From Coriobacterium glomerans PW2 (GTDB lineage: Bacteria > Actinomycetota > Coriobacteriia > Coriobacteriales > Coriobacteriaceae), in the NCBI RefSeq assembly GCF_000195315.1, contig NC_015389.1, positions 1,488,001 through 1,552,000 on the forward strand: DNA of 64,000 nucleotides, read 5' to 3'. Of the stretch, positions 12,397 to 19,007 are shown one piece after another. A program made the translations under genes and the position numbers. The stretch's first letter is position 1; every line of letters begins with the position of its first letter. Below the pieces are notes generated by a model. That model searched no databases. It was not told the DNA's origin and saw only the letters and a program-made list of their open reading frames with translations.

Positions 12397-12702
12397 TCAG
12401 TCGGTGAGATCAAGACCTTTGATCAAACGTTTGAGCTGGCCGAGAAATTCCTCCTCGCCGATTCCTACCAAAAAACCCGTCGCATTGAACGCCGGGATCC
12501 CACAGGTGTCCTCGACAGGACTCGTATATGCTATGAGATCCCAAGGATGGATAGTCGAAGCGATGGCGACCCCGGGCGGGTTGGTCTCATCGGTCTCCGC
12601 AGCGTAGCCGAGCTCGTCGAGCACGTCGCGCAGCTTAGCGGACAACATAGCGGACGTCGCGGTTCCCGAACCGCAGACGCACAGGATTCGTATCGGTCGC
12701 AT
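12397..12702 (-). CDS. PTS subunit IIB, galactitol-type
   Basis: A 101-aa cytosolic IIB domain that passes phosphate from IIA to the sugar bound by IIC. The active-site loop CVCGSGTATS is near residues 7-16; the second Cys of that loop is the phosphorylated residue in the family. The start at 12702 is supported by AAAGGA 6 nt upstream; an in-frame upstream extension has none. It is followed by IIC after 26 nt. Confidence 0.9.
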   Translation of the reverse strand: MRPIRILCVCGSGTATSAMLSAKLRDVLDELGYAAETDETNPPGVAIASTIHPWDLIAYTSPVEDTCGIPAFNATGFLVGIGEEEFLGQLKRLIKGLDLTD

Positions 12703-12742
12703 AGGTATCCTTTCGTTGTGTGCCATCTGGTCAGGCGAGGGC

Positions 12743-13249
12743 TTATCTGATCTTGGGACGCGGCGTTCCGCCTGACATTCGACCGGGCTCGTCGCACTCT
12801 ATCGGGCGCAGCAATTCGATGATCTCGCGCGGATCGCGAGATCTTCGGATGCGCTCGAGCAGCTGCGCGTCCGCGATGACACCCATCATCGTCTTGAGCA
12901 AGCTGAGCTGGCTGTTTGCATCTTTGATGACAAGCGGCATGATGAGGCGGACATCGAGCGTTGTGTCGGGCGCGCCCATCATCTTGAATTCGACGGGCTC
13001 GCGCGGCACGATGACGCCGACGGCAGGTCGGATGACAAGGGTCGGGTCGGTGTGCGGGAGCGCGATCGCCCATGAAGCACCTGGCAGACCGGTGGGATAG
13101 GTTTTTTCGCGATCGCATACCATATCGGCGTAGCCCTCAGTCACGAATCCGAGCTTCTCAAGTCTGTCTCCCATAAGACGGATCGCCTCCTCGGCACTCG
13201 CCACCTCGGCATCAAGAATGATTAGGTCGGTATGCAGCAACGATGTCAT
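12743..13249 (-). CDS. PTS subunit IIA, fructose/galactitol-type
   Basis: A 168-aa IIA domain of the PTS_EIIA_2 fold, accepting phosphate from HPr. The active-site histidine is in WAIALPHTDP (about residue 66). The strong site AAAGGAGG is 8 nt before the ATG at 13249; a GTG at 13258 sits inside this site and is rejected. The C-terminal ~20 residues are extra and basic. It is the first enzyme-coding gene of the operon, 80 nt after the 63-aa HTH gene transcribed in the same direction. Confidence 0.9.
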   Translation of the reverse strand: MTSLLHTDLIILDAEVASAEEAIRLMGDRLEKLGFVTEGYADMVCDREKTYPTGLPGASWAIALPHTDPTLVIRPAVGVIVPREPVEFKMMGAPDTTLDVRLIMPLVIKDANSQLSLLKTMMGVIADAQLLERIRRSRDPREIIELLRPIECDEPGRMSGGTPRPKIR

Positions 13250-13329
13250 ATGTTTCACCTCCTTTCAGTCTTATTGTTTGGGGAAATCTGCGTTTCGGGT
13301 TCATGCAGAAACGAACTTTGGGAAGCGAA

Positions 13330-13521
13330 TCATCGGAGATCTTCGAGACGACAGCCGAGGACCTCAGAAATCGTGAGCACCTGTGACCAATACCACTCTG
13401 ATTTTCCTGAGAGTTTCTTTTGCAGATCTGCTGAGCTGAGATTCAACTTGCCTGCGAGAGCATCCATGCTGTTCCCGTCTTTCGACAGCCAGAGGCGAAC
13501 TTGCTCCGCAATCATTTCCAT
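13330..13521 (-). CDS. 63-aa single-domain XRE-like HTH protein
   Basis: A tiny protein made only of a helix-turn-helix-like domain: MDALAGKLNLSSADLQKKL fits helices 2-3, and TISEVLGCRLEDL fits the closing helix seen in XRE proteins. The start at 13521 follows GGGAG at about 8 nt; the frame is open upstream but without homology. It lies directly ahead of the galactitol-type PTS genes and has its own good promoter (TTGGCA-17-TACTAA), so it may be the first gene of that operon and its local regulator. It is divergent from, and only distantly like, the 70-aa HTH gene. Function is inferred from fold and position only. Confidence 0.7.
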   Translation of the reverse strand: MEMIAEQVRLWLSKDGNSMDALAGKLNLSSADLQKKLSGKSEWYWSQVLTISEVLGCRLEDLR

Positions 13522-13533
13522 CTGCTCATCTCC

Positions 13534-13556
13534 CTTAGTTGCATTTGCATTAGTAA
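13534..13556 (-). promoter_or_regulatory. Two-part motif, copy A (CTTAGTT-8-ATTAGTAA)
   Basis: On the plus strand CTTAGTT (13534-13540) and ATTAGTAA (13549-13556) are 8 bp apart. The second half overlaps the -10 of the minus-strand promoter of the 63-aa HTH gene. The same pair occurs at 14081-14098 and, slightly altered, at 19599-19626. A candidate operator for one or more of the small HTH proteins. Confidence 0.4.
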
Positions 13557-13578
13557 CTTTTAAGCCAAACGCTGCCAA
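13550..13578 (-). promoter_or_regulatory. Promoter for the 63-aa HTH gene and PTS operon
   Basis: Reading the minus strand, TTGGCA (13578-13573), a 17-bp spacer and TACTAA (13555-13550) make a good sigma-70-type promoter about 25 nt upstream of the start codon at 13521. No comparable promoter was found in the 80 nt before the IIA gene, suggesting read-through into the PTS genes. Confidence 0.6.
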
Positions 13579-13600
13579 TCTTGCAGAAGTGGATGCAGCT

Positions 13601-13628
13601 TTTACATTTAGAATGAATACGCTACTAA
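13601..13628 (+). promoter_or_regulatory. Promoter for the 70-aa HTH gene
   Basis: TTTACA (13601-13606), a 16-bp spacer and TACTAA (13623-13628) lie about 30 nt before the ATG at 13658. It is back to back with the minus-strand promoter at 13550-13578, so the two HTH genes share a 136-nt control region. Confidence 0.5.
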
Positions 13629-13657
13629 GCGGCGACAAAGATACGGAGGACTGAAAT

Positions 13658-13870
13658 ATGACGTTTACAGAGGCTGTCTTGTCAGTGATGCGATCCAAGA
13701 ACCTGAAACGTCGCGATCTCGTACGTGATGAGATTACTCCGACATACCTTTCCGAGCTTCTCAACGGTCACATCAAAGAGCCAACGTGGGAGAAAGCCTG
13801 CATGATCATCGAATCTCTGGGGGTCTCCCTAGAACAGTTCGAAACATATAGAAAACGTTCTGAACAATGA
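13658..13870 (+). CDS. 70-aa single-domain HTH protein (small HTH family)
   Basis: A 70-aa protein consisting of one XRE-like HTH: TFTEAVLSVMRSKNLKRRDL (helices 1-2), TPTYLSELLNGHIKEPTWEK (recognition helix and the family signature KEPTW-x2-AC) and IIESLGVSLEQF (last helix). GGAGG precedes the ATG. The same pattern recurs in the proteins encoded at 14642-14971, 15125-15454 and 19732-19938, so this is a local paralogous family. Base composition is more AT-rich than the flanks. There is no sensor or effector domain, so it probably acts as a dimer or with a partner; that is inference. Confidence 0.78.
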   Translation: MTFTEAVLSVMRSKNLKRRDLVRDEITPTYLSELLNGHIKEPTWEKACMIIESLGVSLEQFETYRKRSEQ

Positions 13871-14015
13871 TTTCTAATGATCGCGCAGCCGGGTTCAGAT
13901 TGAGTGACGACAATAGCGTCTGCAATCTCGGCTCGATGCCATATTTTGAAGCATCGTTCGAAATATGGATGCCATTCTCAAGCTTTGCGGTTCTGCCTGC
14001 AGCTTTAGAAACCAT
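13806..14015 (-). CDS. Possible 69-aa small protein, unknown
   Basis: A 69-residue frame starting MVSKAAGRTAKLENGIH with AGAAAGGA 5 nt upstream of its ATG and, further up, TTGACT-16-TAAGTT (14106-14079) as a possible promoter. Its last 65 nt overlap the 3' end of the 70-aa HTH gene on the other strand. I recognise no family. The good ribosome site and promoter argue for a gene; the tail overlap and lack of homology argue against. An in-frame ATG at 14042 is an alternative start without a site. Confidence 0.35.
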   Translation of the reverse strand: MVSKAAGRTAKLENGIHISNDASKYGIEPRLQTLLSSLNLNPAARSLEIIVQNVFYMFRTVLGRPPEIR

Positions 14016-14641
14016 GTTTATCCTTTCTTCTAAGTTTCTCATGTTGTAGTTTCTTATCTTGGATTAACTATAGGATATAACTTAGTTCTAATTAGTAATA
14101 AGTCAAGCGAGATATTTTGTTTTTTGCCACTAAATCCAGCATGTCCTTATCTTTTGATAAAATTGTATAGGTATTTAACTAGTATAAGGAGGGTTACTAT
14201 TTCTATCGCTTTATGTTTTCCTTTGCGTTGAATCGATTCGATTGCCTCATTTATGAAACTTACACCCAATCGTATGAACAACTATCTTACTTGTGCACTG
14301 TTTCGAGATAAAGCCGACAAATCAAAGCAGCCGACGCGCATAAGAAATAACTTGCTGCCGACATGTCATTGAAGTACCGGAACGAATATTTAAAAATGAA
14401 GGACAAGGCCGCATGATTGAATTGCGGAACGGGCAGGAGGGGGCATTATACAATCGAATTGAATAGCGCGCGTTCCCCTATCAGTTATTCCGTATTTGAA
14501 TTTTACGTGAAGAGTTTGCAAGTATGTTTGCTAAGCGCGCATCCACCCGATGAGATGCTTGGATGAAATGAACATGAAAGTTACCCATCGGCACAAGACT
14601 GCCACCAGAGCAACCATAAAGTGAAAGGAATTCGCCAAGAT
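14016..14641. other. AT-rich intergenic island
   Basis: This 626-nt stretch is clearly richer in A/T than its surroundings, especially 14040-14300. It holds the promoter-like sequence and motif copy B (14079-14106) facing left, an orphan ribosome-site-like AAGGAGGG at 14187-14193 not followed by a proper start at normal spacing, a TATACAAT at 14447-14454 that could be a -10 for the 109-aa HTH gene, and two 32-codon frames (ATG 14213, ATG 14274) without support. No tRNA, transposase or long frame is seen. Confidence 0.5.
14081..14098 (-). promoter_or_regulatory. Two-part motif, copy B (CTTAGTT-3-ATTAGTAA)
   Basis: CTTAGTT (14081-14087) and ATTAGTAA (14091-14098) are identical to the halves of copy A but only 3 bp apart. 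They fall within the promoter-like region upstream of the possible 69-aa gene on the minus strand. Confidence 0.4.
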
Positions 14642-14971
14642 ATGAAAAGAGTCCTCAATAAACGTCTTCGCGCGCCTCAGGACAAGCAACTGTGGAAACG
14701 TGCTTCGCCCACTTTTCACTCATGTTCAGATGGGGACCGAGCTGAACCCAGTTTGACATTCGCTGCCACATTGAAAGTATTCATGGACGCACGGCATCTC
14801 AGACAAGTTGATCTTCAGTCACCCCTTATCAGCAAACCCTATCTATCTCGCTTGCTGAGCGGTAAATTCAAAGAACCTACATGGGAGCGAGCCTGCGCGA
14901 TGATCGACGCCGTGGGCATCTCGCTTGACGAGTTCAGAGCGCTTCAACTGCAAGGAATACCCTTCAAGTAG
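14642..14971 (+). CDS. 109-aa HTH protein, tandem paralogue 1
   Basis: A 109-aa protein: residues 1-10 MKRVLNKRLR, a variable linker (11-36), then the small HTH domain (37-109) with SLTFAATL, LISKPYLSRLLSG, KEPTWERACAMIDA and GISLDEFRALQLQG. It aligns without a gap to the product of 15125-15454: 64 of 109 residues identical, 54 of 73 in the HTH part and 9 of 10 at the N-terminus. Equal length and the conserved basic N-terminal decamer support this start; GAAAGG lies about 12 nt upstream. A GTG at 14621 would add seven residues. Probably DNA-binding; the N-terminal decamer could be an extra DNA or partner contact. Confidence 0.75.
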   Translation: MKRVLNKRLRAPQDKQLWKRASPTFHSCSDGDRAEPSLTFAATLKVFMDARHLRQVDLQSPLISKPYLSRLLSGKFKEPTWERACAMIDAVGISLDEFRALQLQGIPFK

Positions 14972-15124
14972 TTTCGCGCCAGCATGCCCGAAACGTTGTG
15001 AAGACCCTCGTTTTATACTTTCATTTGATGGCGAATCATATGGTCTTGTGAGAACAGTTCCAGCACCGCAATGACTGATGCGCAAAATAGCTTGAAAGGG
15101 ATATTGAAAGGGATTGGAAAGCGC

Positions 15125-15454
15125 ATGAGAAGAGTACTCAACAAACGTCTTCGTCCAAATCGGAGGGGCTTGGTGCGCGCGCTTACCTCGCACGGTCTCG
15201 GCGCGCAACCCAACATCGTTCCAACCAAATTCAGCCTGACGTTCACCGAGACTCTGAGAGCTCTCATGGACGCGAAGGGTCTCAGGCAGGTCGACCTTCA
15301 ATCCGAATTGATAAGCAAGGCATATCTGTCAAAGCTGCTTCGCGGCAATATCAAAGAGCCGACATGGAGGCGAGCCTGCGCGATGATCGACGCGCTCGGG
15401 ATCTCGCTTGACGAGTTCAGAGCGCTCCAGCTGCAGGGAGGGCTTCCTCGGTAA
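15125..15454 (+). CDS. 109-aa HTH protein, tandem paralogue 2
   Basis: Second member of the tandem pair, 153 nt downstream of the first. It has MRRVLNKRLR at the N-terminus, an unrelated linker, and the HTH domain SLTFTETL, LISKAYLSKLLRG, KEPTWRRACAMIDA, GISLDEFRALQLQG. The linker between residues 11 and 36 has diverged completely while both ends are conserved, which suggests selection on the decamer and the HTH. An in-frame ATG at 15071 has no ribosome site, whereas GGAAAG precedes 15125. TATACT at 15014-15019 is a possible -10. It converges on the SIS gene. Confidence 0.75.
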   Translation: MRRVLNKRLRPNRRGLVRALTSHGLGAQPNIVPTKFSLTFTETLRALMDAKGLRQVDLQSELISKAYLSKLLRGNIKEPTWRRACAMIDALGISLDEFRALQLQGGLPR

Positions 15455-15520
15455 CCGTGCACCGGGAATCGCTGCCGGCGCCGCGTGTACCGCAGACGCC
15501 CTCCCGCACCACGATCATCT

Positions 15521-15549
15521 CCAAAAGCGCATAGAACCTGAGATGCGCT
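15521..15549 (-). terminator. Probable terminator of the mannose-family PTS operon
   Basis: AGCGCAT (15526-15532) pairs with ATGCGCT (15543-15549) over a 10-nt loop and is followed on the minus strand by a short T-run. It lies 65 nt after the SIS gene stop. The T-run is weak. Confidence 0.45.
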
Positions 15550-15614
15550 CCAAGTTCCACGGAGCGTCGTCCTCTCCGCGGAATACGAAAAAGCTCGGCG
15601 CGCCGGTCGCGGCG

Positions 15615-16730
15615 CTAGCGCGACGACGTGACGCTGCCGCTCTCGGCGACAGGCGCCTTGCTGCCGATGCGCTCATGGAACCGCGGATCCTTCGGGATGG
15701 CCGGATCGATCCCCAGGGACTGAGCCGCGCGGCAGGCGATGACCTGCAGCGGCAGGATGTACTCCCAGCAGGAGAAGAGCGGATCATCGACGAGGTGGAC
15801 GATCAGGTCGCGCTCAGAGGGGGCCTCGACCCCGTTGGGGTCGGCGATGAGGTGGGTGTGCGGCGTCCACTCGCTCAGGATCTCGATGAGCCTCTGCGCC
15901 CGCGCCTTGTAGGCGCCTTCGGATCCCAAGATGAACAGGTGGCTCTCTGCGGAGATCGAATTGTAGATGCCATGGAAGAACTCCTCGATATCGTAACCGC
16001 TCACACCCTGGCGCACGGTCTCCAAGATCTTCAGCGCTCCCTCCAGCACGTCTCCGTAGATGGCGTCGTAGCCCACGACGATGATGCGGCGCGCGCTCAC
16101 AAGATCGGCCTCGATTCTGCGATACCAGGAATCGGCCTCGCTGATCACGGGCGGCATGTTGTCGATGACGCGCCTCATGCGCGCTATCGAGACATCGAGT
16201 TCGGCGGGCGCGACTTGGCCTGTGGCGCGGGCCAACTCGGCGAGCATGAGCATGAGCGTTGCGATCGAGCCGCAGTAGCCCTTGGTCTTGGCCCCGCACG
16301 CCTCCTCTCCGACCTCCAGCATGATTCTCGTCTCTGCGTGCTCGAAGATGAGGGCAGAGGGGTTCGCGCTCAGAGCCGCCGTGCGCATGCCGCGCGCGGC
16401 CGCCGCGTCCAGGCCCGCCACGGTCGATAGGCTCTGGCCGCCTTGGGAGACGCCGATGACCAGCGCTCTGGGATCTGCGAGAGGGGCTTCCCGGGCGAAG
16501 TGAGTCGGATACATCGGGCTGACCGGGCAGCCGATCACCTCCTGGATGAAGGTCTGGGCTGAGATACCGGCGTGGAAGCTCGTGCCCGATCCGATGATGT
16601 AGATCCGCTCGATGGGCGCGTCGCGCATAGCCTCGACGAAGGGGGCGCAGATCGAGGCGCGCTGCTCGATGATGCGACTGAGCACGGAAGGGGTTTCACG
16701 GATGTAGCCGAACATAGCAGATGACATCAT
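15615..16730 (-). CDS. SIS-domain sugar isomerase/deglycase-like protein
   Basis: A 371-aa cytosolic protein with two SIS (phosphosugar-binding) domains: IYIIGSGTSFHAG near residue 42 with GVSQGGQSLST, and IIVVGYDAIYGDVLEGALK in the second half. It resembles the isomerase half of GlmS and the FrlB/GfrF deglycases, without the glutaminase domain. Next to a mannose-family PTS, the best guess is a fructoselysine- or glucoselysine-6-phosphate deglycase, or an amino-sugar-phosphate isomerase. GGAGGAG precedes the start. Its ATG overlaps the original stop of the IID frame as ATGA, so translation was probably coupled to IID. Confidence 0.82.
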   Translation of the reverse strand: MMSSAMFGYIRETPSVLSRIIEQRASICAPFVEAMRDAPIERIYIIGSGTSFHAGISAQTFIQEVIGCPVSPMYPTHFAREAPLADPRALVIGVSQGGQSLSTVAGLDAAAARGMRTAALSANPSALIFEHAETRIMLEVGEEACGAKTKGYCGSIATLMLMLAELARATGQVAPAELDVSIARMRRVIDNMPPVISEADSWYRRIEADLVSARRIIVVGYDAIYGDVLEGALKILETVRQGVSGYDIEEFFHGIYNSISAESHLFILGSEGAYKARAQRLIEILSEWTPHTHLIADPNGVEAPSERDLIVHLVDDPLFSCWEYILPLQVIACRAAQSLGIDPAIPKDPRFHERIGSKAPVAESGSVTSSR

Positions 16731-16801
16731 AAGACTCCTCCGAACGCACCGATGATACCGAAGAGAATAAGCCCGAACATGACCGTGGTCGTCTTGAAAT
16801 C
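16727..16801 (-). other. Detached 3' end of the IID frame
   Basis: Directly after the IID stop (TGA, 16804-16802) the same frame continues DFKTTTVMFGLILFGIIGAF and four more residues (24 codons) to a TGA at 16729-16727. This is a hydrophobic helix of the kind that ends mannose-family IID proteins, and the second TGA forms an ATGA overlap with the SIS gene. It reads as the lost C-terminus of IID. Confidence 0.8.
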
Positions 16802-17569
16802 TCACTTCAGCAGAACGTAACAGGCAAACGTGAGCGCCAGCGGCAGGATCGAGGGCAGGATCTGATCGAAGATATCCTGGACCTTGATGGTCGTCTGGCC
16901 GATCGCCACCACCAGCGGAGTGGAGAACGTCACCATCGAGGCGATCATCGCACCCACCACGCACAGGCCCATGACCTTGGCCGCACCCATGAGTTTCTCG
17001 ATCACTCCGGAGGACTCGGCGGACTCGATGAAGCCGACGCCGCTCCGGTAGCCGATATCCAGACCCCACCAGCACGAGAGCACATGCGGGATATTGAAGA
17101 TGAGCAGAAACAGAATCGGGCCGAGCGGGCTGCCCCCGGAGGCCAGACCGCAGCCGACGCCGGTGGCGATGACGCGGAACGTTCCCCAGAAGAACGAGTC
17201 GCCGATGCCGGCGAGCGGTCCCATCAGCGCAGCCTTGATGGCCGCGATGGATTCGATATCGAAGGGACGCCCCTGACGCTCCGCGCTCACGTTCTCCTCC
17301 TCCAGGGCGATCGCGACGCCGGTGATGAAGGTGACGACCTGCGGGGTGGTGTTAAAAAATGACAGATGCCGCTTGAGGGCGCGGGCGGCCTGATCGCGCT
17401 CGGGATAGAGCCGTCGCAGCACCGGTATCATGGCGTAGCAGAAGCCGATGTTCTGCATCCGCTCGTAGTTGAACGAGGCCTGCAGCGGGAAGGAGCGCCA
17501 GAACACCTTGCGCATGTCTCGTCTCGTGATCATGCCGCCGGGCTTGACGGCTTCGTCCATATCTCTCAT
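16802..17569 (-). CDS. PTS mannose-family subunit IID, apparently truncated
   Basis: A 255-aa IID subunit, which with IIC forms the membrane channel of mannose-family PTS. Family signs are FWRSFPLQASFNYERMQNIGF, LKRHLSFFNTTPQ and IKAALMGPLAGIGDSFFWGT. The frame ends at LLK with TGA, about 25 residues short of the usual length of 270-285; the missing last helix is still encoded in frame downstream. A single change such as CGA or GGA to TGA would explain it. The ATG at 17569 overlaps the IIC stop (GTGATG; a GTG at 17572 is possible). Either a recent nonsense mutation, a read-through stop or a sequence error. Confidence 0.85.
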   Translation of the reverse strand: MRDMDEAVKPGGMITRRDMRKVFWRSFPLQASFNYERMQNIGFCYAMIPVLRRLYPERDQAARALKRHLSFFNTTPQVVTFITGVAIALEEENVSAERQGRPFDIESIAAIKAALMGPLAGIGDSFFWGTFRVIATGVGCGLASGGSPLGPILFLLIFNIPHVLSCWWGLDIGYRSGVGFIESAESSGVIEKLMGAAKVMGLCVVGAMIASMVTFSTPLVVAIGQTTIKVQDIFDQILPSILPLALTFACYVLLK

Positions 17570-18423
17570 CACAGCTCACCATCCAGATCTCGAGAGAGGG
17601 CCGGGGCTGCCGACGTCGGCGGCGCGCAAACGGCTGCGGCGCCGGGGTCGCTCGAACCGGTCACCCGGTCGGCGGGGGCCGCAGCGAGCCGCGCGTCGCG
17701 GGCGCTGGCCGCTTGGTAGATGACATAGGCGATCGTCGCGCCCACGATCGCCACACCGGTGGTGCTCATGCCCAGAAGCGCCGTGAGCACGAAACCGACG
17801 AAGAGGTATGCGGCATTGGTCTTATCGAAGATGAGCTGCATGAGGATCGCGATGCCCAGGGCGGGCAGCATGCCGCTGGCGGCCTTGAGCCCTCCCATGA
17901 TGAAGCTCGGCATCCAGTCGACGAAGCTGCCGATGACCTGCGCGCCGAGCAGAACACCGAGAAAGACGATCAGGAAGTTGCTGATCCAGAACAGAGTCGC
18001 GCCGCCCCAGAGGGCTCGCGAGATCCCAGCGAAATCGCCCTTGTCAGCCGCGGTATCCGCCATGCGAAGAAACGTCGAGTTCAGCGTTCGGACGAGGATG
18101 CCCACCGACTGCGCGAGCGTCGCTATGGGCAGAGACAGCGCGACAGCGGCCTGCGTGTCCAGCCCTGACAGAATCGAAAACGCCGTGGCCAAGATGCCCC
18201 CGCACACCACATCGGGCGGCACCGCCGCGCCGATGGATACGACGCCGGTCATGACGAGCTCGACTGCGGCCCCCGTGATGACGCCGGTGGACACGTCGCC
18301 CAAGATGAGACCGACCAGAGGCCCCAGAACGATGGGCCTCTCGAACATCCACTGACCGCACACGCGACCGTCCCAGATCGCGAATCCGGAGAGGATCCCC
18401 AGCAGAAGTGCCTGAACCACCAT
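17569..18423 (-). CDS. PTS mannose-family subunit IIC
   Basis: A 284-aa membrane protein with about eight hydrophobic segments; family features are the N-terminal LLLGILSGFAIWDG, FERPIVLGPLVGLILGD and the GAAVELVMTGVVSIGAAVPPD stretch. It carries the sugar with IID. AAGGAG precedes the ATG at 18423. The last ~45 residues are an Ala/Asp/Pro-rich soluble tail. The IID gene overlaps its stop. Confidence 0.92.
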   Translation of the reverse strand: MVVQALLLGILSGFAIWDGRVCGQWMFERPIVLGPLVGLILGDVSTGVITGAAVELVMTGVVSIGAAVPPDVVCGGILATAFSILSGLDTQAAVALSLPIATLAQSVGILVRTLNSTFLRMADTAADKGDFAGISRALWGGATLFWISNFLIVFLGVLLGAQVIGSFVDWMPSFIMGGLKAASGMLPALGIAILMQLIFDKTNAAYLFVGFVLTALLGMSTTGVAIVGATIAYVIYQAASARDARLAAAPADRVTGSSDPGAAAVCAPPTSAAPALSRDLDGEL

Positions 18424-18506
18424 ATACTTCTCCTTCCCTGTGTCGGATAAACCTTTGCGCTGAGCTTACGGCTGACGCGCGCGATCGCCGCCGGGGCCCA
18501 GCCGCG

Positions 18507-18995
18507 CTAACCCTGCTCGTACGCGCAGACGATCGCCTCGAAGCCCATGGGCCGCTCGGTTGGAACGGACTGCAGAAAAACCCTTTTTCCCAGCTCATGA
18601 ATTTGTCTGAGTGCCGCCACATCCTGCTCGTCGAGAAAGACCGAACCGGAGATGCGACGGCGACCCGGTGCCTGGCGGACCCCTCCCAGACATATCTCGC
18701 CGATCCCCGCACAGCGCTTTGCGAGGATGAGCGCGTCGGCGGGGCTCGCGCACACCGCGAGAATGATGCGCCTCTCGTGCTTGGGATTGTTGAGGACCAG
18801 CGCGGCGCCCTCGAGTGATTTGATGGAGAGCGTCACCTGCGGCGGCTTCGCCATCTTGAAGGCGGTCCGCATGAGGGCATCGCTCAGGGCGGCGTCGCTC
18901 GCCACGACAAGCGTGTCGGCACCGAGATGCGACGTCCAGCTGACAGCGACCTGACCGTGGATGAGTCGGTCGTCAATGCGCAAAAGCTTGATCAT
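18507..18995 (-). CDS. PTS mannose-family subunit IIB
   Basis: A 162-aa cytosolic phosphocarrier. The phosphorylated histidine is in RIDDRLIHGQV (His14). AGGGGGG is placed about 7 nt before the start. It lies 12 nt after the IIA stop and 83 nt before IIC, in the usual IIA-IIB-IIC-IID order with separate polypeptides. Confidence 0.93.
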   Translation of the reverse strand: MIKLLRIDDRLIHGQVAVSWTSHLGADTLVVASDAALSDALMRTAFKMAKPPQVTLSIKSLEGAALVLNNPKHERRIILAVCASPADALILAKRCAGIGEICLGGVRQAPGRRRISGSVFLDEQDVAALRQIHELGKRVFLQSVPTERPMGFEAIVCAYEQG

Positions 18996-19007
18996 CTGAG
19001 AGCCCCC

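Noticed and set aside
14213-14367. Two overlapping 32-codon frames (ATG 14213 and ATG 14274)
   Set aside because: The AAGGAGGG is 19 nt away from the first start and the second has no site; sequences show no recognisable pattern.
16802-16804. TGA in the IID gene as a selenocysteine codon
   Set aside because: IID proteins are not selenoproteins and no SECIS-like hairpin is apparent; a mutation, read-through or sequence error is simpler.
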